The position numbers and the translations under genes are program-made. Below, one piece after another: positions 48,174 to 58,381 of a stretch of 64,000 nucleotides of DNA. Source of the DNA: Biscogniauxia marginata (lineage: Eukaryota > Ascomycota > Sordariomycetes > Xylariales > Xylariaceae). The DNA is taken from contig MU404120.1 in assembly GCA_022695795.1 (NCBI GenBank), forward strand, positions 124,001-188,000. Direction: 5' to 3'. Below the pieces are notes generated by a model that saw nothing but the letters and a program-made list of their open reading frames with translations, was not told the DNA's origin and made no database searches. Every line of letters starts with the position of its first letter. Position 1 is the stretch's first letter.

Positions 48174-50129
48174 TTATATCCCAGAATCAGTCTGATCTAC
48201 CACGTGGGAGCTAGTCCACCGGCTCCAGTCGTCGCAAGTCTGGTCCAAGACAAATGGAATCTGAGTCTTGGCCAGCTCAGTCGGTCTCTCCAGAATCACA
48301 ATGTTGTATCCCATGGACGCATGCCAGGCAATGTGGCAGTGGTACGACCAGACCCCAGGGTTGTCTGTCGTGAACTGGATCACTAGATGCCCGTAACGGC
48401 GCTGTATGTGAGTGTCGCGCCTGAGCGGGTTCTGGGGGTTGATGATAGTGTTCCCATTCCAGGCACCAGACCCCTCAGCTAGCACTTGGAAATTGTGGCC
48501 GTGCAGGTGCATGGGGTGAGCGCTCTGGTAGACGGTGTTGAGCACGATGCGGACCGTCTTATTAGAGCCGAAGTCGTACACATTGGCCCTTGGGTCCGGA
48601 AAGCTGAAGTTGCCCCGGTATGCCTCGAGCATAAGCGGGTGGTTGTAATCGGTATACTGCGTCACGTTATTCATGATCCAGACATTGTTGCCTGTCGCGT
48701 TAGTTAAGAGGTCCACCGTAATGGTTTCGACTGTGTCCGGGATAGGCTCAACCGCCTGCGGGAAGAAGGGTACCGTCTTCTCAAGATCGTCGTTCTTGCA
48801 AAGGAAGGTCTTTTGATCTGCCAGAGCGGCGACGGTGCTGATAGTACTCTTGGGGAGTTGGATGTTGGAGTTACCCTGATAGGCAACGATGGCCTTTGCT
48901 TCGGTGTTATGAGTGACAGAGCAGTTGAGTGATATGGTCGAGCGCATCCAGTAGGTCGCCCTGGGGTTAGCATCGGCCGTGACTAGGATATCGGTTCGCT
49001 GACCGACACCCAAGGTAATGAAATCTGCCTCGTAAGGAACGACAGGCTCAAAGTCATTGGTAATGACCTCCATCTTGTGTCCATCGATGCTGAAGTGAAC
49101 AAGAGCAGCAGCACCAGTATTCATGAGACGAAGTCGATGAGTCTTGCCAGGCTGGAAGAGGAACTGCGCAAGACCGGAGTGCGAATAACATGTCGAGTTC
49201 TTCGCGGCCATGGAGCAGTTGTAGTTGTTCTTACCGTTGATCAGACTGTTGTCAGACCATGGGACATAGACGTTGAAGTCAGTCGAGTTGCTAACAGCTG
49301 CATCGACGACATCGTGATAGTCGCTGTGGTAGTAATCTCCTAACATAACAGGCCCGAGATCAACATCGTAGCTGACGTGCTTTGGCCCGTAGATGATCAT
49401 CGGCCCCCATACACCTGCAGTGTACTGGGCCGAGTAGTGCGAGTGCCACCAGGAGGTGCCGTATACATCAGCGCGGAATCGATAGGTGAAAGAGGAGCTG
49501 GGAGCGATGGGACACTGGGTCACGCCGGGGACACCATCGAACCACTGCGTTCCCTTTTGGGTAATGCCGTGAAAGTGCACCGCCGTACCCTCCCCATTGC
49601 CTTTGTGGATATCCTCAATGTTATTGTGCACACGGACTTCGATCCAGTCACCCCAATTAGCCTCAATGGCCGGGCCGGGGAATTGGCCATTAACAAAGAT
49701 ACCCTTTTTTTCATATCCGTCTGGGGTAAGGATGGCCCGGCGGACGTCGAAGTCATAGTAGCGGGTTACTCCAGTAACTGGGATGTTGACATATGGATTG
49801 TTGTCCCGGCCTTCTCTAAAGCCCCATGGCTTACCGTCTGGTAACGGCTTTAGGTCGTTAGTTATGGCTATTAAGAGCTTTGGTGTGAATTAACTTACAT
49901 TGTCTGTGAGATAGTCGGGAAAGGTAGCAGCGTCAAACGTACCCCATTTGGAGTTGCTGTAATCAAATCAGTTTGGGCCCTTGTAGGTAAATATAATGAC
50001 ATTTTCTATAGAGACGCACCCATTTGTCACGTTCTGTGGCATGCGAGATGCCAACATCACGCTGCAGACGCCGCCAACCACGTTGGCTATGTAGGCCACG
50101 ACAGCAGCCGTGTAGTTCCTGGTAGGCAT
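48174..50129 (-). CDS. Laccase-type multicopper oxidase, three exons
   Basis: Minus-strand exons 50129-50020, 49956-49899 and 49847-48174 give 613 residues in phase. The N-terminus (NYTAAVVAYIANVVGGVCSV) is hydrophobic and probably a signal or anchor. All four copper-binding motifs are present: AVHFHGITQ, TSWWHSHYSAQY, AHPMHLHGHNF and YHCHIAWHASMG. The cysteine and histidines for the type 1, 2 and 3 coppers are intact. Ten residues after the conserved Cys, the type 1 axial position is Tyr (MGY) where fungal laccases normally have Leu, Phe or Met. The protein has many N-glycosylation sites. Ascomycete enzymes of this kind oxidise phenols and couple radicals, often in secondary metabolism (pigment dimerisation). 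It is next to, and in the same direction as, the isocyanide synthase gene. Confidence 0.95.
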
Positions 50130-52460
50130 GCGGAACGAGGAGGGGAAATCGATATTTGTAAGTTATTAAAGATAGACGAGTTTTGAAATGAAATATAGAC
50201 AGGAAATATTCGTTATGCCACGAGCTCCCTTGATGCTCGATGCTGTTCTGGTACTCTTAAGTTCTCATTATAAAGATCTTCCATCATATATCTATTTTAC
50301 TTCCTTCCTGCGATCAGCGTCGAAAGCCATCCGCGAATATTATAATTAACATATCTTCAAGAAGCCATACCCACAATGAGCCGAGATGACTGTACTGTCT
50401 ATTACACGCCTCCTTCAAAGGATGCTATAGTTTGAACTAGGTTTGGGAAGCTAGTAGGCTCATCTAAGCGCGCCGTACGTAGAAAGGCGTCGCCATGAAT
50501 CATAGGACTCGTATAATGCCCAACAGGAACTCAAACGTGTCAGCTTATTAGAAGGTTTCGCAAGATCAGCTATCAATGGCACATTTTCTCCTGGTATGAA
50601 GTTGGAGTGAAAGCGAAATATGGCTGTAGGTTGAAATCAAGACTTACTAAACAAAGCCATAAGGATTTGTTCCGAACCCCCCTGTGGTAGTATAGCTGAA
50701 ACTTCCCTTCGTAGATACTAGGTAGCATTGTCAGCCGGTCAGATGAATATCGCCGTTTTTCTCAGCTGAAGACTGTCAGGATGTATACTACCGAGAGCTG
50801 CGGTGTGGGATACAAGCTAGGTACGTGTGGCCTGATAGAACAAAAGATATATATTTTTATGTAAATAGTATGGATCTCTAGGTAGCTATAGTTATAATTT
50901 TTAGCGCAAAAGTTATGTTGTCCCCTTGGTCCATACTGAGTGTATCGTAACATGGGTTTTCTAACTGTCCAAGATCTGTCAGAAAATCCAAAGTGACACA
51001 AAAAGGATGTTCTTTTTGTTTGCAATAACTGGCGAAGAAGCCAGAAGGTAGGCCATCTCGGCCTTCCGAATTTCAATTAACCAAGAACATATACTAATGA
51101 TTTGAATAAAATGACTTACAGGGTGATTTTGCACATAAACTTATTAGGGGAACAATCGGTCTAACCTAGGTACCTATATTAGGAATGAGAGTGAGATGAG
51201 CTACAAAGCTGCAAGAATAACTTGGATCTGGACGCCAGATCTTGAGAGAATTCCCTTCTGGCGTCTGGGTGGCAATACACTTGTAGCTCCTTTTTGTAAT
51301 ACCACATGGCTTTGTCAGTTACTAGGAAAGTCGACGTGACATGAGAAGGATTCCAGGAGTGGCGTCTTCGACACCGGACTTTATAGGGGCACCGCACATT
51401 ATAAGAGCCCCCAAACTGTTGTTACACTCACCAGAAACTCTTATACGTACATTCCACTAGAGAGTTGTGATAGATGTGTTGGTTTCCCAACTATGAGCCC
51501 TATCGTCGGTCTATGTTAGTAGGAGTGCTAGGAGATCTGGGCAGTGGTAACTAAGTCATATTTGGTGATGTTAATGGTAGTCTTAAGAAACCAAGTTGTA
51601 TTGCAAGCTAGTTAGCTGTCTAGGTAGTGTGAAAATAAATAAAGATATATATAAATGGGGTTTCCCGTGGTCGAACGTAGTTGAGTGTTGTCCTGATTGA
51701 TCAGTTCAACCACTTATACCGGATGGTTGGATATTCCGCCCTACGACAGATTACCTCTGCTTTCCGAGGCCTACCCTGGTGGTAGGTATTGCTATATCGG
51801 TGTAGTTCCCCTTCCCCTTTTGGCTGTTGGGTTGTAACAAGCATATCTTTACCTACGTCCGTACTATTGCAACACAAAAGGGAAACAAGCCGTTACACTA
51901 CCAATTCCAAATAGATTTGTGCACCCTTTTGGTACGAGACCATTACTAATTGACAAAGTAATGGACGATGGAGCCTTGGCGGGTTCAGCGTAATCTTGAA
52001 TGCCACATCAGTCACAGCTCATGTATAATCGGGTCTAATAAGTTTTTAAACATGATACCCAGATAGAATATGGGAAACCTAACCATGGATCCCTCTGTTG
52101 TCTTTCATCAGAATTTGATGCGAATGCATATGGGGTGAGAGAGAAGGTGCATTAATGATGGAGAGCCATGGCCAGGGCTCTTCTATAGACCTAATCCCTT
52201 ATCTAATCTTGTGTATGTCATACCTCTTGTTATCTCATATTCAAAATACCTTTATAATATATACTTAAGTTTTACATAATAATATAGTTATCTTATTTTA
52301 AGTACTTCGTAATTAATTAATAAAACTAATTTATTTAATAAGTTTAGGTATTTTATATATTATTATTATAGTTTTAATAATAATACGTTTTAAACGATTT
52401 ATATTAACCTTTTTTGTAACATTCTTATAAAGATCTTTTCTCCTACCTTTTTATTTATAT
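50130..52460. other. Intergenic between laccase and isocyanide synthase genes
   Basis: About 2.3 kb of AT-rich DNA. TTTATAATG at about 50268-50275 (minus sense) is a possible laccase TATA element 140 bases upstream of its ATG. Small minus-strand frames at 50762-51076 and 51179-51397 have no domain. From 52240 to 52460 the DNA is extremely AT-rich. Confidence 0.45.
52240..52460. other. Extreme AT-rich tract at the 3' end of the isocyanide synthase gene
   Basis: About 220 bases made largely of TTATA, TAATA and ATTAATTAAT words with hardly any G or C. It abuts the synthase stop codon. It could be a RIP-mutated relic or an AT-rich 3' region. Confidence 0.6.
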
Positions 52461-53996
52461 TTACATTCGCGAGTTAAGAATGTTCGCGAAACCCGTGACT
52501 ATAACAGGCCCTGCAATGTGTACTGCCCTCAGCGTTGCTAGCTTTCCTAGCTGCCTCGCCGATAGTATTTTGGTGCCGTTCAGCTCTGGCCTGGAAGGCT
52601 TGACGAATAGCTGGTTGGGATAGCGTGGCTCGTAGACGATCTCATCGTCCGAATCCCAGAGGTCCGATTTCTCGCGGAAGTAGTAGCCGCCGCCGTCCTT
52701 AGTAACCAAGTCGTGCGACTCCCGCACGTCTTTGATGTGTACAGTGCTGTAGGAGCCATTCACAGCGAGGGCCAGACTGGAGTGCCAGGGCGAGCGCGGA
52801 AATTTGCCTGATTCCTGGACGATGAGAGGGATCGAGAGCTTAACGGACCCGGTTGAAGGGTGGATCGACAGGCGCACGTAGTCCGGGCAGCACGCTTGCA
52901 GTAGCTTGGTGAAGGACTCGGCGCGTATCATCATCTGGATAGCCACTCTCTTGACCGTCTTGCGGTACTGGTGACCGCTGACGGCCTTTGAGCCCGCTGT
53001 GATAGGGCTAAATTTCAAGTCGCCCTCGAGGAAGCGGATAAAGCCGCAGTAGGTCAGCAACGTGTCCGGATCGTCTTTCATCATCTGGCGGACCTCTACT
53101 TCGGAGCGCCCGTAGCTGGCGACAAGTTTCTCGCGACATTCCTGAACGAGGGAGAGGTAGAGTGCCTTATCGAGCGTCTTGCCATTGGTGAGGCCAAGGA
53201 TGTCCATGACCCGCATGAGCTTCACGTTCTCGAGGCCACGCTCTCGCGCCATGGCTACGAGACCTTCTCCGTATGCCCAGGTGTTCTCATCGGAGATTCC
53301 TACGACATCGTCGAAGACAAGACCATCGGTGGCGATGAAGACTTGACCACCGTGGGGATAAATGGTCTTGATATCCTCACACATCTGGTTGAGGCGGCAG
53401 AGAGCAAGCTCCTCACCTAAGTCGGGAAGGATTCCAGTGACCTTATCCACGTTATTAATGCTCTTCCAGGGGAATGCCGGCAAAACCAGGCGGATGGCCT
53501 GGCTCTTTTCTAGCTGCGCCTTGACCTTATTCATGAAAAGGGGCTTGCCAAGCCACTCCCTCAAGTGCTCTTTGCCGTTATTTGGGAGAAGATGTTGCCC
53601 GTAGCAATGGATGATGTCCAAGATGTCGCTAGCTAGCTGTTCAAGGCCTTGAATGGGAGTAGCTGATCGAGGGGGTGTGGCAGGAATCGTGAGCTCGATC
53701 TCGTGGGTCTCTTCATGAATCTTTCCCTTTTCATCACGTCCAAGCTCAAAACTTGCCAATGAATTCCCGAAATCGATAGCACCGTTGTTCCAGTTTCTGA
53801 GAAGCTTTTCAGTATCCCAAGCTACAGAGGGAGTAATATAGGGGTGCTTTCTGAGCATCACCGCCGGGATGTTATGCTGCTGGACAAGTTGCTGGCACTG
53901 CTGCTCCATAGTAATTGGAACTATACTGCGATGTTGATGCAAATGATCGGTTTGAATGAGACGAAGAAATCTGTTGAACGACGGTAGGGGAGTCAC
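52461..53996 (-). CDS. Isocyanide synthase, Dit1/PvcA family
   Basis: A single-exon 511-residue protein; translation could also start at a second Met (53909, MEQQCQQLV). The centre carries the Dit1/PvcA family blocks: LPAFPWKSINNVDKVTGILPDLGEELAL (pieces AFPWKSIN and LPDLGEELALCRLN), then IYPHGGQVFIATDGLVFDDVVGISDENTW and MRVMDILGL. Later blocks include YCGFIRFLEGDL and the basic KTVKRVAIQMMIRAE. Family enzymes turn the amino group of an amino acid (Tyr, Trp, Val or other) into an isonitrile or a formylated product; yeast Dit1 makes the dityrosine spore-wall precursor. Unlike several fungal relatives it has no fused dioxygenase, transferase or NRPS part. The MFS gene is divergent from it, and the laccase gene follows. 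It is the likely backbone gene of a biosynthetic cluster. Confidence 0.9.
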   Translation of the reverse strand: MTPLPSFNRFLRLIQTDHLHQHRSIVPITMEQQCQQLVQQHNIPAVMLRKHPYITPSVAWDTEKLLRNWNNGAIDFGNSLASFELGRDEKGKIHEETHEIELTIPATPPRSATPIQGLEQLASDILDIIHCYGQHLLPNNGKEHLREWLGKPLFMNKVKAQLEKSQAIRLVLPAFPWKSINNVDKVTGILPDLGEELALCRLNQMCEDIKTIYPHGGQVFIATDGLVFDDVVGISDENTWAYGEGLVAMARERGLENVKLMRVMDILGLTNGKTLDKALYLSLVQECREKLVASYGRSEVEVRQMMKDDPDTLLTYCGFIRFLEGDLKFSPITAGSKAVSGHQYRKTVKRVAIQMMIRAESFTKLLQACCPDYVRLSIHPSTGSVKLSIPLIVQESGKFPRSPWHSSLALAVNGSYSTVHIKDVRESHDLVTKDGGGYYFREKSDLWDSDDEIVYEPRYPNQLFVKPSRPELNGTKILSARQLGKLATLRAVHIAGPVIVTGFANILNSRM

Positions 53997-54129
53997 TTTG
54001 AGTATCTGAATAATATGGAAATAGATGGACAGAGTTCTGAGGAGGGGCTTTTTTCTCTTGTTTCTAGATGAGAGATGATGGTAATGAGCAATACAAACTC
54101 TTCTCCAGTGTTGTGGTTCTTATTACGTA

Positions 54130-54137
54130 CTTATATA
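54130..54137 (-). promoter_or_regulatory. TATA box of the isocyanide synthase gene
   Basis: TATATAAG on the minus strand, 134 bases upstream of the first ATG (53996) and about 220 upstream of the second; this favours the first ATG as start. Confidence 0.4.
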
Positions 54138-55538
54138 TCGTGAGGCCGACCACATTGCCGATTTACTCGAGAGACACTACGAAGACGCACAAAGGACACC
54201 ACCTGAGTGCCCGATAGGCTAATAAGGCCGTACGGAAGATGAGTGGCCAAGGTTTTAGGATCATATCAAGTCTCGGAATTCGTGTAATCTTCACGATCTT
54301 TCCTTATAATACCCTACCGCTAGCCTCTTGGCTTTACTGACTCGGCGATTCACGATCCCACAGAATACACGTCAGCATCCATAGGATGAAAGAGTAGGAA
54401 AAATATCATTGCATATGAAACTTTGGTGTATCTGAGGCGTCATAGGCTTGTAGGGAACCTGTCAGAGAACTGGTTAGGTGTACAACAAACCGAGGGCGAA
54501 GAGTTTATAGGGTCACTATTAGACCGAGAATAATCGCTATAGAACTATCCACAGTCTTACACGACTTTGATGTACCTAGTTTACTGTGGATCTCATCTCT
54601 TAGGCAAACTAGTCTCAAGTTTAGCCTTTCAGACCCTGACAGTACCAGAGGGCTCAAAAGGATATACCTAACGTAGATAGGAGTGAAAGAATAACGTAGT
54701 CATAGGGACTTACATAGCATATTATTTTTCTAGAGTAGACATAGGGACGCGGTATAGATAGAATAAGAGTTATAAGGTAGGTACACGTAACCTGGAGGAA
54801 CAAAGGGGCCGTTAGCATGTGATTAGCACTATCTTCCAGGTAACCGTGGTTATAGTCCTTCACGCAACAACTACGTTAATACCCCTATGTGTACTTAGTG
54901 TATTATGACAGTAATGATAAAATTGGATTAATGAAGAACTATTTCACAAAACATATACCTGAGCAGCCGCTAAGTTTTCAAAATCACACCCACTGAAATT
55001 TCACGAGCTCGGCCCGTACGACCCAAGCGGTGCTACTGAGGCAGCACCTACGTATTCATTAGGTTTTACAAGCTACTAAGCATTCCAAATTATCAAAAAT
55101 ACTCTTTGAGATATTCATCGAAATGGTTCTTCTCACCTAGTACCTTTTAAACTAGTTAGATATAATATATAGTTTATATTAGGTACCTACCTAGGTATTT
55201 ACTTATATATTCAAATTTCTCTATGATTATCCATATGTAGCTAGTACAAAAGATTTAAGGCGAAAATATGTGTTCCACTGCTTATGGAGGCATTGTTTTC
55301 TGTTGATTTGTAACCCAGACTTGACTCGGGGACACCGAAAGAAGGAGGATGCTGTATTTTAGTACATGTCATTCTCCTCATTTCATCCTCAATATCCAAA
55401 GCTGCTTTAAGCAAGGCTTCGCATCTCAGCATCCAGATTTTGGACTTTGTTTTTACGTTCTGCAACTTGTTTTATTTATCCCCATTCTTTTCTTGGAAGA
55501 TTCCTAAGTCTTAGACTCCGCCAAGTGCTTGAATACAT

Positions 55539-55547
55539 TATATAAAG
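55539..55547 (+). promoter_or_regulatory. TATA box of the MFS gene
   Basis: TATATAAAG about 97 bases before the ATG at 55644, followed by CT-rich DNA. Confidence 0.5.
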
Positions 55548-55643
55548 AGATTCTTGTACTCTTTACTGAGTGTTATTTGATAGCCACACTGCTGTTCGAG
55601 TTCTAATTCGAATTTCACGTACCAGCCCTCTTCTTCGCCGAAG

Positions 55644-57186
55644 ATGGCTCCGTCAAATTCGTTCTGCGTACCTCATTCCCAAGAATTATCGGTACCTGGT
55701 CTCCGGCAATCCTTGGAAACCCCGTATGATTCCCAGGTACATATGCACCAGCCCAACCTTTCAGAGAGCACCATGTCCGAAAAATCAAAACTCCCGGATA
55801 AAAGCCTTGCTCTTCTCTCGCAACAAGAAAAGCCAGCAAACGACGAAGTGCGGCTCAATGGCGGTTTCACCGCATGGTCGCAGGTCTTTGTCAGTTTCTT
55901 GCTCGTCTTAAACGGCTTTGGTTACTTTTCAGCTTTTGGTCTGTTCCAGTCACACTGGACCGAGGTTCTACATGCAAAGCCTTCAGATATTGCCTGGGTT
56001 GGCTCACTATCGCTTTTCCTTCTCTTCTTCCTGGGCACCCTCTCAGGACCACTCATGGATAGGGGTCATTTCCACTCCATAGTCTTCATTGGCTGCTCGT
56101 TTCAGTTACTCGGAGTTTTCTCGACGTCGGCCGTGTCTCGATACTGGCAACTCATACTGGCTCAAGGTCTAGTCCAGGGCATAGGGAACGGTCTACTGTT
56201 CACTCCGTGCGTCGCTCTAGTTTCCGTATATTTCACCAAGAATAGAGCGTTCGCGCTCAGTCTGGCTGCCTGCGGAGCTCCCATTGGCGGGATAATTTTC
56301 CCTGTGGTAAGAACATATCTCGCACACATTTGCAATGTTTGAACCCATTCGTAACTAGCCACTTACAGATTTCCCGCCAACTTTCAGGCCATATCGGTTA
56401 CCCCTGGACGATTAGGATCATGGGCTTCATCATGCTGTTCAATATGATCCTTATATTCACCTTCGGCCGACCGCGGAAGTTTGAGAAGGACAAACGGCCA
56501 CTGATAGAGCCTGCGGCGTTCAAGGAGCCAGCTTACCTGTTTTACGCCATCGGAATTTTCTTCACGCTCTGGGGTATATACATTGCCTACTTTTACGTGA
56601 GTTTTCTCTTGTTGAATCCCTTTTTATCCCCGGCCAATCTTTTCTAGCATGTGCTTTACTGACCAGAGCACTGCATCGTCTTGTGCAGACATCAACGTAT
56701 GGCCGAACTGTCATCAGGATCTCCGAGTCGGACTCGCTAACGCTCCTTGTGGTGCTCAATGCTGTCGGCGTGCCTGGGCGCCTAATTCCAGCTCTCGTCG
56801 CCGACCGCTTTTTTGGTCCCTTCAACACAATGCTGCCTTTCGTCCTTGGCTCGAGCATCTTGCTACTAGTATGGATGCGTGTCGAGTCCACAGGGGCTTT
56901 CTACGCCTTCGTCTCGCTCTATGGCATATGCGCCAACGCTGTCCAGACGTTGTTCCCCTCGACACTGTCGAGTTTCGAGACAAACCCGAGCAAGGTCGGT
57001 CAACGCGTTGGCATGGTCTTTGGTGTCGGTAGCCTGGCGTGTCTAACAGGCCCGCCGCTGGCGGGAGTGCTGATAGGGGTCGGAAGTGGTAGCTACAGGT
57101 ACATGCAGCTATATGGTGGGCTTTCAGTTATGGTAGGCTTCGTCTTTTTGGGGATATCCCGTTTTTGTCAGATTAGGGGACTGTAG
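55644..57186 (+). CDS. MFS transporter, monocarboxylate-porter (MCT/Mch) type, three exons
   Basis: Exons 55644-56306, 56369-56596 and 56689-57186 give 462 residues in phase. A polar 75-residue N-terminal tail (alternative start at the Met of MSEKSKL, 55773) leads into GGFTAWSQVFVSFLLVLNGFGYFSAFGLFQ (typical first helix, NGFGYFSAFG), AWVGSLSLFLLFFLGTLSG with PLMDRGHF as the loop 2-3 motif, and GIGNGLLFTPCVALVSVYF. The second half has TSTYGRTVIRIS, NAVGVPGRLIPALVADR and GSLACLTGPPLAGVL. Together these make 12 membrane helices of the fungal MCT family, whose members move small carboxylates, riboflavin or secondary metabolites across the plasma membrane. Its divergent placement beside the isocyanide synthase suggests export of, or resistance to, the cluster product; this is inference. 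Confidence 0.93.
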
Positions 57187-58381
57187 GAGAACAGGGATTG
57201 CAGACAAGCAGTACATCTTACCTATAGCTTTCAACACCAAGCTGGTCTATCTAGGAGCGAAAAGGGTGCAAGATAGCTGCCTCTATTTTCAGATCAGATA
57301 ACATTGTATATGTACCCGTTAATTAAATATTAAATAGGGTGTATGTGTCATAAATACTCCCCTTTTGGCAGCATAGTTATAATGTATTTTAGGGTACTTA
57401 GTCGTGTTTATATTAAGTTGTCTATATCGCAGACTATCCTAATCATATATCTAGAGCATATGCTGCAAATATTTAATACAGATAACCGCTTGATACACTC
57501 CTTTAAACGGATCCCTCATTGTCAGAAGCTAGACAGAGTCGTTAATATCAGAACGTCAGAGGAAACGTTATTCTGGGGCGGCAAGTTTCTAGACATATCT
57601 ATATTTCATGTCGCATCACTTACACTCGTTTGAGGCAACAATCCCCAGTCTTGGGTCTCTGTATTGAGAGCCTCATAGGTACGGATGGCATACCTATCAC
57701 ACATCTAGCTCAGGTTACACCAGATTGGGAAATATTTCCCCCGAAGTAGTGAGTGGTGTTCCCTGAGTTAGTCCCACGATCTACTCATTATGAATCAAGG
57801 TAACCACGTAGTCTTTGCGCGAGAAGCCATAACTATAGCCAGCTATCTAGGGATCCATGCCTTTCATATACAACACACCTCTTTGTTATCTGGCTACTTG
57901 TACTTGCCTTGTATCCCACACCGCAACTCTGGGCGACATGAATTTTGACACTCTAACACTTAGTTACACTAAATCGAGAAACAATTTTCCCGGATTACTG
58001 TACAGTGCTTATTGGCTTAGTTCTCCCATATATCGGCTAAGCCTACCTGTATTTTGTGGCTAACACGAAGAAGACCGCTTGTGTAATTTGGGGCAGTGGG
58101 ACAAGGCGGCCTATATCCTAACATGCGGTCCCGAGGAGGAGCGAGCGCATGCATGATATGAAATTACTGGATTTCGACCCGTAAGACACAGTGTAATCAC
58201 AGTCGATAGATGTAGCAAGCTGCCTAAGAATAAATGGAACTTTTCCGAAGTTCTAGCTCTGCCTTGTTGTGTATTGGAAATCGATGTACAAAAAGGGGTT
58301 AGAATCTGCCTGTTTCTCGAAAATAGGACACCTTCATTAACTATTTCTCCTGTATCTCTCGGCGCTAGCTCATACTCAATT
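57187..58381. other. Intergenic, MFS to lactonase-like gene
   Basis: About 1.2 kb, AT-rich, with no supported gene. Small plus-strand frames (57343-57633, 57857-58063) have no domain. The reading frame of the next gene is open from 58274, but the sequence before 58382 is not part of a plausible protein start. Confidence 0.45.

Larger units (their letters stand above)
53997..55643. promoter_or_regulatory. Divergent control region between isocyanide synthase and MFS genes
   Basis: About 1.65 kb separating two divergent cluster genes. TATA boxes lie near both ends. Between 54540 and 55260 it is AT-rich with TACCTACCTAGGTA near 55180. A 74-codon frame (55241-55465, minus) has no domain. No transcription-factor gene is seen here. 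Confidence 0.4.

Noticed and set aside
58274..58381. Upstream in-frame start for the lactonase-like protein
   Set aside because: The extra 36 residues would bury the clear signal peptide that begins at 58382.
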